DNA of 64,000 nt from Elusimicrobiota bacterium (GTDB lineage Bacteria > Elusimicrobiota > Elusimicrobia > UBA1565 > UBA9628): contig JACRDP010000025.1 of assembly GCA_016212855.1 (NCBI GenBank), positions 1-64,000 on the forward strand. The letters are read 5' to 3'. Both the position numbers and the translations under genes were made by a program. This document shows, in pieces, positions 19,092-27,579 of this stretch. The notes under the pieces are model-generated. The model had not been told where the DNA came from. It was given only the letters and a program-made list of their open reading frames with translations, and did not search any database. Numbering within the stretch: position 1 is the stretch's first letter; every line of letters starts with the position of its first letter.

Positions 19092-20180
19092 TCATTTCTT
19101 GAGCACCGCCAAATTGTCCCGGTGCACGACCTCGTCCGATGGCTTGCTCCCGAGCGCGCCCTCGATCTCGGAGGTCTTCAGCCCTTTGATCTTCGCGAGG
19201 TCGTCCGAGCCATAATTCGTCAGCCCGCGCGCGAACTCGGCGCCGTTCTCCGCGATGCCGATCACGTCGCCCGCTTCGAAGGAGCCGCTCACGTTCTTCA
19301 CTCCGGAGGCGAGAAGACTTTTCCCCTTCCCGGTCAGCGCCTCGCGCGCTCCCGCGTCCACCGAAATACGCCCTTTTGGCTTCGACGCGAACGCCAGCCA
19401 CTGGCGTCGCTTGTCGAGCGGCTTCTCTTCGGGCGTAAAGCGCGTGCCGGCTTTGCCGGCCAGCGCGTCGGCGAGGGACCCGGCCTTCGTACCGTTAGCG
19501 ACCACGGCGAGTACGCCGCCCTCGGCGGCCTGCGCCGCGGCGCGCGCTTTCGATGCCATGCCCCCGGTGCCGGCCGGCCCGGCCACGCCGAAGCGCACGC
19601 CGACCGCGGCGGAACGCACCTCAGGAATGAGCCGCGCGTCCTTGTTCGAGCGCGGGTCATCCGTATACAGCCCGTCCTGATCAGTCAGAAGCACGAGTAC
19701 GGACGCGTCGACGAGACCGGCCACGAGCGCGGACAGGCCGTCGTTGTCGCCGAACTTGATCTCCTCGACGGCGACGGTGTCGTTTTCGTTGACGATCGGC
19801 ACGACGCCCAACCGCAGCAGGGTCAGCATCGTGTTGCGCGCGTTGAGATAGCGGCCGCGGTCGCGGAGATCATCGCCGGAGAGCAGGACCTGGGCCACGG
19901 TGATCTTGGAGCGCGCGAACGCCGCCTCCCAGGCCCGCATAAGCCGGCTTTGGCCGACGGCCGCGGCGGCCTGCTTGAGCTGGACGCTCGGCCGGGCCTC
20001 GAGCTTGAGCCGCTCGCGCCCCGCCAAAATCGCGCCCGAGGACACGAGCACGACCTCGGCCCCCTGCGCGCGGGCCGCGGCGATCTCCGACGCCAGGCGG
20101 CGCATGGTCGCGGAGTGAAGGCCTTCTCCCCCGCCGGACAAAACTCCGGAGCCGACTTTGACGACGATGCGCTTGGCCAT
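19092..20180 (-). CDS. proB: Glutamate 5-kinase ProB with PUA domain
   Basis: First step of proline synthesis: phosphorylates glutamate with ATP. From the ATG at 20180 the protein has 362 residues. The kinase part shows IVVKVGSGVLS, LVSSGAILAG, the FGDNDGLSALVA and LTDQDGLYTDDPR segments and GTGGMASKARAA. The last 80 or so residues (ISVDAGAREALTGKGKSLLA, then FEAGDVIGI) are the PUA domain of the long form. It is divergent from def with 36 bases between the starts and probably heads the proB-proA-SDR unit. Confidence 0.96.
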   Translation of the reverse strand: MAKRIVVKVGSGVLSGGGEGLHSATMRRLASEIAAARAQGAEVVLVSSGAILAGRERLKLEARPSVQLKQAAAAVGQSRLMRAWEAAFARSKITVAQVLLSGDDLRDRGRYLNARNTMLTLLRLGVVPIVNENDTVAVEEIKFGDNDGLSALVAGLVDASVLVLLTDQDGLYTDDPRSNKDARLIPEVRSAAVGVRFGVAGPAGTGGMASKARAAAQAAEGGVLAVVANGTKAGSLADALAGKAGTRFTPEEKPLDKRRQWLAFASKPKGRISVDAGAREALTGKGKSLLASGVKNVSGSFEAGDVIGIAENGAEFARGLTNYGSDDLAKIKGLKTSEIEGALGSKPSDEVVHRDNLAVLKK

Positions 20181-20216
20181 CCGACGACAGAGTACCAAAT
20201 ATGGCAAAATGAACTT

Positions 20217-20759
20217 ATGACCGCCCGAATCGTCCGCCCCGCCATCCGCAAGGTCACTGTGCTCGGCCACCCCGTCCTGCGCAAGGTCCTGCGCAAGCTC
20301 AGGCCCGAGGAGATCCGCTCCGAGGAGATGCACCGCCTCATCGAGGAGATGGCGGTGACGATGGACGAGTACGACGGCGTCGGCATCGCCGGCAACCAGG
20401 TCGGCGAGGATCTCTCGGTGTTCGTGATGGGCCTGCCCAAGGGCAACAAACGCCATCCCGACGGCATCAACCTCACCGTCGTGTTCAATCCCGTGATCAA
20501 GCCGGTCGGCGACGAGTTCGAGGAAGACTGGGAAGGCTGTCTCTCGGTACCCGAGCTGCGCGGCATGGTGCGCCGCCACAAGAAGCTCGAGCTGAGCGGC
20601 TCCGGCCTCGACGGCAAGCCGTTCAAGAAGATTTACGAGGGCTTCCCCGCCCGCGTCGTCCAGCACGAGACCGACCATCTCAACGGCCTCGTCTACCTCG
20701 ACCGCATGGACGGGCTCAAGACGTTGGCGTACATGAGCGAGATGGGCAGACGGGGCTGA
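20217..20759 (+). CDS. def: Peptide deformylase
   Basis: Removes the formyl group from nascent proteins. From the ATG at 20217 the protein has 180 residues. The three family motifs are GVGIAGNQ (usually GxGLAAxQ, so one Ala is Gly here), EGCLSVPELRG with metal ligand C108, and QHETDHLNG with H150, E151 and H154. The ATG follows a weak -10-like CAAAAT by six bases. It is followed after three bases by the ABC transporter operon. Confidence 0.95.
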   Translation: MTARIVRPAIRKVTVLGHPVLRKVLRKLRPEEIRSEEMHRLIEEMAVTMDEYDGVGIAGNQVGEDLSVFVMGLPKGNKRHPDGINLTVVFNPVIKPVGDEFEEDWEGCLSVPELRGMVRRHKKLELSGSGLDGKPFKKIYEGFPARVVQHETDHLNGLVYLDRMDGLKTLAYMSEMGRRG

Positions 20760-20762
20760 CCC

Positions 20763-21740
20763 GTGCCCCTCGCGATCGAGACCAAGGGCCTCACCAAGGA
20801 TTACCGCTCCCCTATAAAGGAGCCGGGACTGTGGGGCGGCGTGAAATCCCTGTTCGACCGGAAGTACAAGGATACGCGCGCCGTCGATGGCGTGACCTTC
20901 AAGATCGAAGAAGGCGAGCTCGTCGGCTTCCTGGGCGCCAACGGCGCGGGCAAGACGACTACGCTCAAGATGCTCTCCGGCCTGCTCACACCGACCGCGG
21001 GCGAGGCCACGGCGCTCGGCCACGTTCCCTGGAAGCGCGAGCCCGCCTTTCAGCGCTCGATCTCGCTCGTCATGGGCCAACGCTCCCAGCTGTGGTGGGA
21101 GATCCCGGCCTACGAGACGTTCAAGCTCAACCAGGCGATCTACGGCTTGGACGAGGCCGACTTCCGCCGCAACCTCGACGAGCTGGTGGACCTGCTCCAG
21201 CTCGGCGAACACCTCACGGTTCCGGTCAAGAAGCTTTCGCTCGGCCAGCGCATGCGCTGCGAGCTCGCGGCGGCGCTCCTGCACCGCCCTCGCCTGCTTC
21301 TGCTCGATGAGCCCACCATCGGCCTCGACGTCGTGATGCAGAAGGCGGTGCGCGAGTTCATCAAGTCCTACAACAAGCGCTCCGGCTCGACGATCATGCT
21401 CACCAGCCACAACATGACCGACGTCGTCGAGCTGTGCAAGCGCGTCATCGTCATCGAGAAGGGCCGCCTCCTGTATGACGGCCAGCTCGACAAGCTGGTG
21501 GAGCGCTACGCCGACCACAAGATCATGCGCGCGCGCTTCACCACCGACGTCGAGCCCGCGGACCTCGAGACCCTCGGCACCGTGGTCAAATACGAGGACC
21601 GCACCGTGACCATCGAGGTCCCCCGCGCCCAAATGGCCGCCAGCGCCGCGTCCATGCTGCGCTCGTATCCCGTCGCCGATCTCAACGTGGAAGAGGTCGC
21701 CATCGACGACATCGTGCGCCGGCTGTTCTCACACAAATGA
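20763..21740 (+). CDS. ABC-2 type transporter, ATP-binding protein
   Basis: A 325-residue exporter ATPase with a GTG start. Walker A is GANGAGKTT at about 58-66, the Q-loop region contains MGQRSQLWWEIP, the signature is LSLGQRMR and Walker B is LLLLDEPTIGLD. The WWEIPAYETF sequence after the Q-loop is typical of the subfamily that pairs with two DUF990-type ABC-2 permeases, which are the next two genes here. A C-terminal regulatory stretch of about 90 residues follows the ABC core. Substrate unknown. Confidence 0.93.
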   Translation: MPLAIETKGLTKDYRSPIKEPGLWGGVKSLFDRKYKDTRAVDGVTFKIEEGELVGFLGANGAGKTTTLKMLSGLLTPTAGEATALGHVPWKREPAFQRSISLVMGQRSQLWWEIPAYETFKLNQAIYGLDEADFRRNLDELVDLLQLGEHLTVPVKKLSLGQRMRCELAAALLHRPRLLLLDEPTIGLDVVMQKAVREFIKSYNKRSGSTIMLTSHNMTDVVELCKRVIVIEKGRLLYDGQLDKLVERYADHKIMRARFTTDVEPADLETLGTVVKYEDRTVTIEVPRAQMAASAASMLRSYPVADLNVEEVAIDDIVRRLFSHK

Positions 21741-22531
21741 AGAAGTACTGGGTCGCCTACCAGATCGCGCTCCAGGAGACGCTCCAGCGCCGGTCGACGT
21801 TGATCATGGACCGCCTGGGCGGCTTCGCGATCGTGGTGAGCCTGTACTCGTTCTGGACGGCGCTCATCGGCGACAAGACGAGCTTCCTCGGCTACACCCG
21901 CGCCGAGATGCTCACCTACGTGCTCGCGCTGAATATTTTGAGATCGTTCGTCTTCACGGGCAGGGGCTGGCAGCTCGTCGGAGAGATCTCGAGCGGAAAG
22001 ATTTCGTCCTATCTGATCCGGCCCCTGCACTACTACGGCTACGCGCTCGCCCTCGATATGGCGCAGAAGACGGTGCACGTGGCCGCCTCGATCTTCGAGG
22101 TCGCCATTTTGGCCTGGCTCACCGGCGGGGCGCTGTTTCTTCCCCATGATCCCGCGACCTGGCTCTTATTCGGGACGGCGGTGGTGCTCTCATCCTTGAT
22201 CTTCTTCTTCCTCGAGTTCATGATCAGCTCGCTCGCCTTCTGGACCTCGGAGTCGGGCGGACCGCTGTTCTGCTTCGAGCTGTTCCTGCAGTTCGCCGCC
22301 GGCGCCTTCTTCCCGCTCGACGTGCTCCCGCTGGCCCTGCGCAAAGCCCTCGAGATGACGCCGTTCCCCTACATGGTGTACTTCCCCGTGCGCGTTTTCC
22401 TCGAGAAGGTTTCCTCGGCGGAGGCGCTGCGCCTCATCGGGCTCGAGGCCCTGTGGCTCGCGGCCGTGTTCACCGGCGCGATGACGGTGTTCGCGCGCGG
22501 CGTGCGCTCCTATTCCGCGGAGGGCGGTTGA
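21737..22531 (+). CDS. ABC-2 type transporter, permease subunit 1
   Basis: A 264-residue protein with about six membrane segments and the opening KKYWVAYQIALQETLQRRS, followed by a MLTYVLALNIL segment, as in the DUF990 group of ABC-2 permeases. Its ATG overlaps the stop of the ATPase gene (ATGA), and its stop overlaps the TTG of the second permease (TTGA). With the ATPase it should form a heterodimeric exporter. Confidence 0.9.
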   Translation: MKKYWVAYQIALQETLQRRSTLIMDRLGGFAIVVSLYSFWTALIGDKTSFLGYTRAEMLTYVLALNILRSFVFTGRGWQLVGEISSGKISSYLIRPLHYYGYALALDMAQKTVHVAASIFEVAILAWLTGGALFLPHDPATWLLFGTAVVLSSLIFFFLEFMISSLAFWTSESGGPLFCFELFLQFAAGAFFPLDVLPLALRKALEMTPFPYMVYFPVRVFLEKVSSAEALRLIGLEALWLAAVFTGAMTVFARGVRSYSAEGG

Positions 22532-23319
22532 GCGCCCTGCGGAAGTACCGGCGCATCTGGCTGCGCACCGCCTCGATGGCGATGCAGGCCCAGCTCACCT
22601 ACCGCCTGGGCTCGTTCGGCTTCCTGCTCGGCAAGATGATCCGCCTGCTCTTTTTCTTCGCCTTCATGGCGGCGGTGTTCAACCACGTCGAGACCGTGGC
22701 GGGCTACAGCCTCGTCGAGACGGCCCTGTTCTTCATGACGTACAACCTCGTGGATATGACCGCGCAGATCTTCTTCCGCGGCGTGTACGGGGCTCGGCGC
22801 ACCGTCAGCGAGGGCGATTTCGATTTTTATCTGGTTCAGCCCTGCTCGCCGCTGTTTCGCATGACCTGTTCGAGCGTGGACTTCCTCGACATCGTCACGA
22901 TCGTTCCCGTCATCGTCATGACCGGGATGGTGTTCGCGCGCCTGCCGCCGCTCGGCGCGTGGAACTACGCCGCCTACGCCTTGCTCCTGGCCAACGGCGT
23001 GGCGCTGATCTTCGCGATCCACGTCGGCGTCGCCGCGCTCGCCGTGCGCACGCAGGAACTCGAGAGCGCGATCTGGATCTACCGCGATGTCATGTTCATG
23101 GGCAAGTTCCCGGTCGACGTGTACGCGCCCGCCGTGCGCTGGGCGCTGACCGTCGGCATTCCGATCGCGGTGATGACCACCTTCCCGGCGAAGGCCCTGC
23201 TCGGACGGCTGTCGGCGGGCTGGATCGTCTACGCGATCGGGCTGTCGGCGGTCGCGCTGCCGCTTTCCTGGGCGTTCTGGAAGGACAGCGTGTCGCGCTA
23301 TACGTCCAGTTCGAGTTAG
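22528..23319 (+). CDS. ABC-2 type transporter, permease subunit 2
   Basis: A 263-residue permease of the same DUF990 type, with about six membrane segments (for example LLFFFAFMAAVF and PIAVMTTFPAKALLG). I chose the TTG at 22528, which overlaps the TGA of the first permease; it gives the N-terminus LSALRKYRRIWLRTASMAMQ, which matches the length and charge pattern of the family. An upstream in-frame start would lie within the first permease gene and adds an unrelated Arg-rich stretch. Confidence 0.88.
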   Translation: MSALRKYRRIWLRTASMAMQAQLTYRLGSFGFLLGKMIRLLFFFAFMAAVFNHVETVAGYSLVETALFFMTYNLVDMTAQIFFRGVYGARRTVSEGDFDFYLVQPCSPLFRMTCSSVDFLDIVTIVPVIVMTGMVFARLPPLGAWNYAAYALLLANGVALIFAIHVGVAALAVRTQELESAIWIYRDVMFMGKFPVDVYAPAVRWALTVGIPIAVMTTFPAKALLGRLSAGWIVYAIGLSAVALPLSWAFWKDSVSRYTSSSS

Positions 23320-23334
23320 CGCCCGGCTTTTCTT

Positions 23335-23718
23335 CTAGCCCCAGTAGGAGCGCATGAAGCCGCCTTCCTCGGGCCGCTCGGTGCGGCGCACGAGGTCGAT
23401 CAGGCGCATCAAGGATTTTTCCTGACCGCCGGTGAGGTTGAAGGCGAGACCGTAATGATTCGCCGTCGGATCGGTGCCGGAGCGGCCCGCGTCGCGGGCG
23501 ACTCGGCCGGGAAGATCGAGGGCGCCCTCCTTCCATTGGACGTGCAGACGGTAGGTCGAGCCGATTTTGAGCAAGCCGCGCGCGCGCAACAGGCAGCCGC
23601 TGAGGCTCAGGTCGAGTAGCACGCCCTCCCCGATGCGTACCCCGCCGACGGGTCCGCTGTACACCTCGACCTTGAGGTCGCTGGGAAAACGCGCGTGAAC
23701 GCGGCGTGACTTGTCCAT
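23335..23718 (-). CDS. PilZ-domain protein
   Basis: A 127-residue protein formed almost only of a PilZ domain. RRVHARFP supplies the N-terminal arginines and DLSLSGCLLRA the D/NxSxxG motif of the cyclic-di-GMP binding surface. It lacks any output domain, so it probably binds c-di-GMP and acts on a partner. It ends 15 bases after the convergent ABC permease gene; a -10-like TATCCT lies seven bases upstream of its ATG. Confidence 0.86.
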   Translation of the reverse strand: MDKSRRVHARFPSDLKVEVYSGPVGGVRIGEGVLLDLSLSGCLLRARGLLKIGSTYRLHVQWKEGALDLPGRVARDAGRSGTDPTANHYGLAFNLTGGQEKSLMRLIDLVRRTERPEEGGFMRSYWG

Positions 23719-23775
23719 CGTCCTCAGGATACCGGGCGGGGATTACGGCGGCATTGCGCCGGGGGGCGGCTTAGG

Positions 23776-24150
23776 TCAGGGCTTCGGTCCCTGGTACAGC
23801 CCGACCGTGTGGCCCTCGGGATCGGTGAAGTCGCAGGCGATGGCGCCCTTGTGCACCTCGTTGATCTCGGAGACCTTGACCCCGCCGGCCTTCAACGCCG
23901 TGCGGACCGCCTTCAGATCTTCGACCTGAAAGATCAAGATCCCGCTGTTCGGCGCCTCTTCCTTGCCGCCCGAGTTCAAGCACAGACGCTGGCCGCCGAG
24001 GAAGAATTCCGTCCACTCCGCGCTTTCCAGCGACGGCTTCAGGCCGAACGACTTGGTGAAAAATTCGACGGCCTTGCCCATGTCCTTGACATGGTACATG
24101 GTGCCGTAGGTGCCGATGACCTGCGCGGCGACGGCTTCGTTTTTAGCCAT
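23776..24150 (-). CDS. VOC (glyoxalase/bleomycin resistance-like) protein
   Basis: A 124-residue single VOC-fold protein with YHVKDMGKAVEFFTKSFGL and CDFTDPEGHTVGLYQGP. The metal ligands expected for glyoxalase I are only partly identifiable, so the activity is open. I chose the ATG at 24150, preceded at six bases by GGAGG (24161-24157); an upstream ATG in frame adds residues without similarity. Confidence 0.85.
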   Translation of the reverse strand: MAKNEAVAAQVIGTYGTMYHVKDMGKAVEFFTKSFGLKPSLESAEWTEFFLGGQRLCLNSGGKEEAPNSGILIFQVEDLKAVRTALKAGGVKVSEINEVHKGAIACDFTDPEGHTVGLYQGPKP

Positions 24151-24216
24151 AAATTGCCTCCGGAATACCGCTTTTTCGTCGAGTCGATTGTAGCACAATG
24201 ACGGCGAGCCTAGGCC

Positions 24217-24246
24217 TTGACGCTATAGGAGAAACGGACCTATACT
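24217..24246 (+). promoter_or_regulatory. Promoter of the TRAP-type binding protein gene
   Basis: TTGACG (24217-24222), an 18-base spacer and TATACT (24241-24246). The ATG begins at 24253, six bases after the -10 box, so the mRNA should be leaderless. Confidence 0.7.
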
Positions 24247-24252
24247 TGCCGG

Positions 24253-25284
24253 ATGGCTACCCAACTGCTGGTCCTTTCGGCTGTCCTTTTGTTCGGCGTG
24301 TCCGCGCAGGCCGCGCCGACCAAGGACGGCGCAAAAGTCATACGTTGGGTGGTCGCCCATGACCGGGGCAGTTCCCCGTTCCTCGACCTCAACAAGGAGT
24401 ACGCGCGCCGCCTGGAGGAAAAGTCGGGCGGGGCGCTGAAGATCGAGTTCGCCAAGTGCGACGCCCCGGAGTCCCAGCTCGACGACGCGGCGTACACCCA
24501 AGTCGCCGAAGGCCGGGCCGACATCAGCCAGCTCGCCGCCTCGGGCGCCGGCGTCCACGTCTTCGACATGCCCTTCGTGTTCCGCAGCTACGACCACGCC
24601 GAGGCCGTCTACGCGAGCCCGGTGGGGCAGAAGCTCGTGGCAAGCATCGCCGAGTCGTCTCAGGGCAGGGTCCGCGGCATGGCCTTCACCTACAGCGGCG
24701 GCTACCGCATTCTCGTCGGCAAGAGAGCGCTCAAGAGCGCGGCGGACTTCCAGAACGCGCGGATGCGCACCAGCACGTCCTTCCTCGTGCCGTTCATGCA
24801 GGAGCTCGGCTCCACGCCGATCGAGGCGGGCCCGTCGTCCCGCGAGAATCCGATCGCCGGGCTCGTGTCCGGGAAGGTCGATCTCGAGGAGACCGAGATC
24901 AACCGCCTCGCCGTCGTCGAAAAGGACAACCCCGCGCTCGTCAAGAAGGTCGGCTTCGTCAATCTCACCCGCCACAGGATGTACGTCACGGCGATCGTCG
25001 CCAACGAAAAGTTTCTCGCCGGCCTGGAACCCGCTCAACGCAAGCTGCTGATCGCGCACATGCAGGAACTCGCGATCGCGGAGCGCAAGCTGTCCGTCGA
25101 CATGGAAGGGCGCAACCTCGACCTCCTGGCGAAGAAAGGCCTGCGCCTCGTGGACTTCCCCAAGGCGGAACTGCCGGCGCTCGTGAAGGCCGGGGAAACC
25201 GTCCAGGCTCAACATCCCGAGATGGCCGCTCTGATCCGGGATATCCGGGCCGTCAAAGAGCCCGCCCGCCTCGCCCATAAGTAA
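24253..25284 (+). CDS. TRAP-transporter DctP-like solute-binding protein (orphan)
   Basis: A 343-residue periplasmic protein with a signal peptide ending VSAQA. The DctP-family pattern is clear: AHDRGSSPFLDLNKEYARRLEEKSGG, the FDMPFVFRSYDHAEAVY segment, and a FQNARMRTSTSF region corresponding to the substrate-binding arginine segment. The family binds carboxylates or similar organic acids for the DctQM permease. No dctQ or dctM gene is next to it, so it either works with a distant permease or serves as a sensor. Substrate unknown. Confidence 0.88.
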   Translation: MATQLLVLSAVLLFGVSAQAAPTKDGAKVIRWVVAHDRGSSPFLDLNKEYARRLEEKSGGALKIEFAKCDAPESQLDDAAYTQVAEGRADISQLAASGAGVHVFDMPFVFRSYDHAEAVYASPVGQKLVASIAESSQGRVRGMAFTYSGGYRILVGKRALKSAADFQNARMRTSTSFLVPFMQELGSTPIEAGPSSRENPIAGLVSGKVDLEETEINRLAVVEKDNPALVKKVGFVNLTRHRMYVTAIVANEKFLAGLEPAQRKLLIAHMQELAIAERKLSVDMEGRNLDLLAKKGLRLVDFPKAELPALVKAGETVQAQHPEMAALIRDIRAVKEPARLAHK

Positions 25285-25287
25285 GCG

Positions 25288-26058
25288 TCAGACTCTCGGG
25301 ACCGGCACCAGCTTGACCGGCGGCATGTCCCTGCGTCCGTCGCAGAAGCGCCCGACGATTCCGTCCCCGATCTCCTTGCACACGCCCGGGCCCGTCAGCA
25401 GCGCCCGGCAGAGGAAGTCCCCCTCCGAGCAGCGCGCCGCGTTCTTGGACTTGATCGCCTCGAGCGCCGCGGCCTTATGGAAGCACTCGCGCTTCAGGCC
25501 GGCGGGCTTGACCGTCGCGCAGGCCTTCGCGCCGAGCACGTGATTGAAGAAGCCGCGGCGCGCGAGGTCGGGCCGAGCCAGGCCTTCGAGGCTTTGCGTG
25601 CGGTAGGCGCCGACGTAGGTGCGCAGGACCTCGTCGACGGGCAGGTTTTCTCCGTACAGCAGGAGCTTCATCTGCGGACGCAGCTCGTCCTCGGACGCGC
25701 CGGCGACGAGAAGCGACAGGAACCGGTAGGCGGCGGCGCGCGAGACGCAGACACCGTACGTCGTCTCCTTCTTCACCTTGCCGTCGGAGCCGACGACCTC
25801 GTGCTCGAGCGGCGCCTTCGCCGCCGATTTCGGGCCTCCCGGGAACGTGTCGCACAGGCCGGCGCGGCCGGTGACCAGCTCCGAACACGCGGCGTAATCG
25901 AAGAGCCCGGGATCGTTCGGAGCTTTTAAGAGCTTGTCGGCCGTCATGGAGGCCCGGCAGGCGGCGCGCTTAGCGGCTTCGGCCGGATCGCCGGCGGCGG
26001 CGGGGCGGGCGGCCGCGACGATCGCGACGATCAGGCCCGCGCGGCGCAGCGCTGTCAT
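25288..26058 (-). CDS. Secreted cysteine-rich protein of unknown function
   Basis: A 256-residue protein I do not recognise. The start at 26058 gives a signal peptide (LRRAGLIVAIVAAARPAAAG), after which there are ten cysteines spread through the chain, an even number that fits disulfides in the periplasm. It is convergent with the TRAP protein gene (three bases between stops) and divergent from the TPR gene. A TATACT -10 box lies exactly six bases before the ATG. No catalytic motif is seen. Confidence 0.72.
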   Translation of the reverse strand: MTALRRAGLIVAIVAAARPAAAGDPAEAAKRAACRASMTADKLLKAPNDPGLFDYAACSELVTGRAGLCDTFPGGPKSAAKAPLEHEVVGSDGKVKKETTYGVCVSRAAAYRFLSLLVAGASEDELRPQMKLLLYGENLPVDEVLRTYVGAYRTQSLEGLARPDLARRGFFNHVLGAKACATVKPAGLKRECFHKAAALEAIKSKNAARCSEGDFLCRALLTGPGVCKEIGDGIVGRFCDGRRDMPPVKLVPVPRV

Positions 26059-26064
26059 GGAGGG

Positions 26065-26070
26065 AGTATA
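26065..26070 (-). promoter_or_regulatory. -10 box of the Cys-rich protein gene
   Basis: TATACT on the minus strand, six bases before the ATG. No clear -35 box is found at the usual distance. Confidence 0.45.
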
Positions 26071-26091
26071 GTATTTGCTACAGTCGTCGGC

Positions 26092-27552
26092 GTGAAGGAC
26101 GCCGCGCGCTATTCCGTCTTCCTCCGGCGCAGCGCCCGGCGCCTGCTCGGCGGCGACGCCGCGGGCGGCTGGGCCGACCTGATGCGCGCCTATGAAGTCG
26201 GCCCCGATTTCATGTTCGCCTACGCCGAGGCGCGCGACGCCTCCGCTCGCGGCCGGCGCGGCGCCGACGACCGGATTCCCGACGAGCGGCTCTTGAAGGC
26301 TCTGGCCCGGCCTCAACACGCTTCCGATTGGGCCTGGCGCGGCCTTCTGCGGCGCCGGACCGGCGATTACGCGGGCGCGGTCGCCGATCTCGACCGGGCT
26401 TGGGTGGGCGGCCTGCGCACATCCATGATCCTCACTTGGCGCGGCGAGGCCAGACTTCATCTCGGCGACGCCGAGGGCATGAAGGACATGGAGAAGGCTT
26501 TGACCTCGCCGTGCCATGCCTGGAACCACGCCTGGTGCGGACGCGCCAAGACGGCCTTCGGCCGCAGCCCCGCGGCGCTCGCGCATTTCGACCGCGCGAT
26601 CAAGCTCGCTCCGCGCAACGGCTGGTACTTGGCCTGGCGCGCGGAAGCCAAGCGCCTGCTCGGCGTGAAGAAGGGAGTGCTCGCCGATTTCGACAAGGCG
26701 CTCCGACTCGATCCCGGCTACGACTATCAGGCCTGGGTGCGAACCTGGCGCGGTCACGCGCGGCTACAGGCCGGGAAAGCGGCGGGCGCCCTCGCCGACT
26801 TCGACGCGGCGCTCAAGAAAAAGCCCGGCTACGCGCTCGCCGTCTCCGGCCGTATGCGCGCCCAGCGCGCGCTCGGCCGCTGGAAGGACTGGCTCGCCGA
26901 CCTCGAAAAAGTTTCCCGGCTCGATGCGAAGCACGTGCACGCCTGGTATAACCGGCCGCGGGAAGAGCTCGCTGAACTCGCCCGCGACCTTGATAAGGCG
27001 AGAGGCGGCGCCGTCGCCTCGAAATGGCGAGGCTTCTTCCGGCTCTTGCTCGGCGACTTCTCAGGAGCGCACGCCGCGTTCGAGCGCGCCGCCGGACTGA
27101 AAAAGGATCCCTGGCTGCACGCGTGGACCGCCCAACTCGCCGAACAGGAAGGCCGGGCCGCGGACGCCCTCGCGTCCTACGATCGCGCCGTCAGGCTCGC
27201 GCCGAAAGACCCGGTGATCCGCGCCTGGCGCGCGAGGCTGCATCTCGCCGCCGGCCAGACCTCGGCCGCGCTCGCGGATTTCGACCGCGCCCTGGCGAGC
27301 GATCAGCGCTACGCCTGGATCTTCGCCGACCGCGGCCGCGTAAGACTAATGTCCGGCAAAGCGGCCTTGGCCGCCGCCGATTTCGAGAAGGCCTCTATCC
27401 TCGACGGCAATGACGCGGGACTGTGGGCCGATCTGGCCGCCGCTTACGGCGCCTGCCGACGCCCTGCCGATCGCAAGCGCGCCCTCGCTCGCGCGTCGTC
27501 CATCGACCCCACCAAAGCCTCCGCGCGACTCAAGATCTGGCAGGACTTGTAG
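26092..27552 (+). CDS. TPR-repeat protein
   Basis: A 486-residue protein made of about a dozen TPR-like repeats, many with the pattern AWRGxxxxxxGDxxxAxADxDRA, and rich in Trp and Arg. No signal peptide or membrane segment is evident and the start is GTG. Such solenoids bind other proteins; no partner can be named. A TACAGT -10-like box lies seven bases ahead of the GTG. Its TAG stop is the first part of a short palindrome that also contains the stop of the convergent pmbA gene. Confidence 0.82.
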   Translation: MKDAARYSVFLRRSARRLLGGDAAGGWADLMRAYEVGPDFMFAYAEARDASARGRRGADDRIPDERLLKALARPQHASDWAWRGLLRRRTGDYAGAVADLDRAWVGGLRTSMILTWRGEARLHLGDAEGMKDMEKALTSPCHAWNHAWCGRAKTAFGRSPAALAHFDRAIKLAPRNGWYLAWRAEAKRLLGVKKGVLADFDKALRLDPGYDYQAWVRTWRGHARLQAGKAAGALADFDAALKKKPGYALAVSGRMRAQRALGRWKDWLADLEKVSRLDAKHVHAWYNRPREELAELARDLDKARGGAVASKWRGFFRLLLGDFSGAHAAFERAAGLKKDPWLHAWTAQLAEQEGRAADALASYDRAVRLAPKDPVIRAWRARLHLAAGQTSAALADFDRALASDQRYAWIFADRGRVRLMSGKAALAAADFEKASILDGNDAGLWADLAAAYGACRRPADRKRALARASSIDPTKASARLKIWQDL

Positions 27553-27579
27553 GTGTCAAGGCCGGCCTGACACCACCTA
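27551..27579. repeat. Short palindrome shared by two convergent stops (terminator or REP-like)
   Basis: The gap between the convergent TPR and pmbA genes reads AGGTGTCAAGGCC followed by GGCCTGACACCACCT. The two arms pair apart from an extra A and a few extra bases. The GGTGTCA/TGACACC ends match those of the 65-bp hairpin at 3540-3604. It could stop transcription from both sides, but has no U-run. Confidence 0.65.

Noticed and set aside
18642-21632. Very long open frames antisense to proA/proB and to def/ABC genes
   Set aside because: They come from high-GC third-position bias. They have Arg/Gly-rich composition and no recognisable product, and they extend across clearly coding genes on the other strand.
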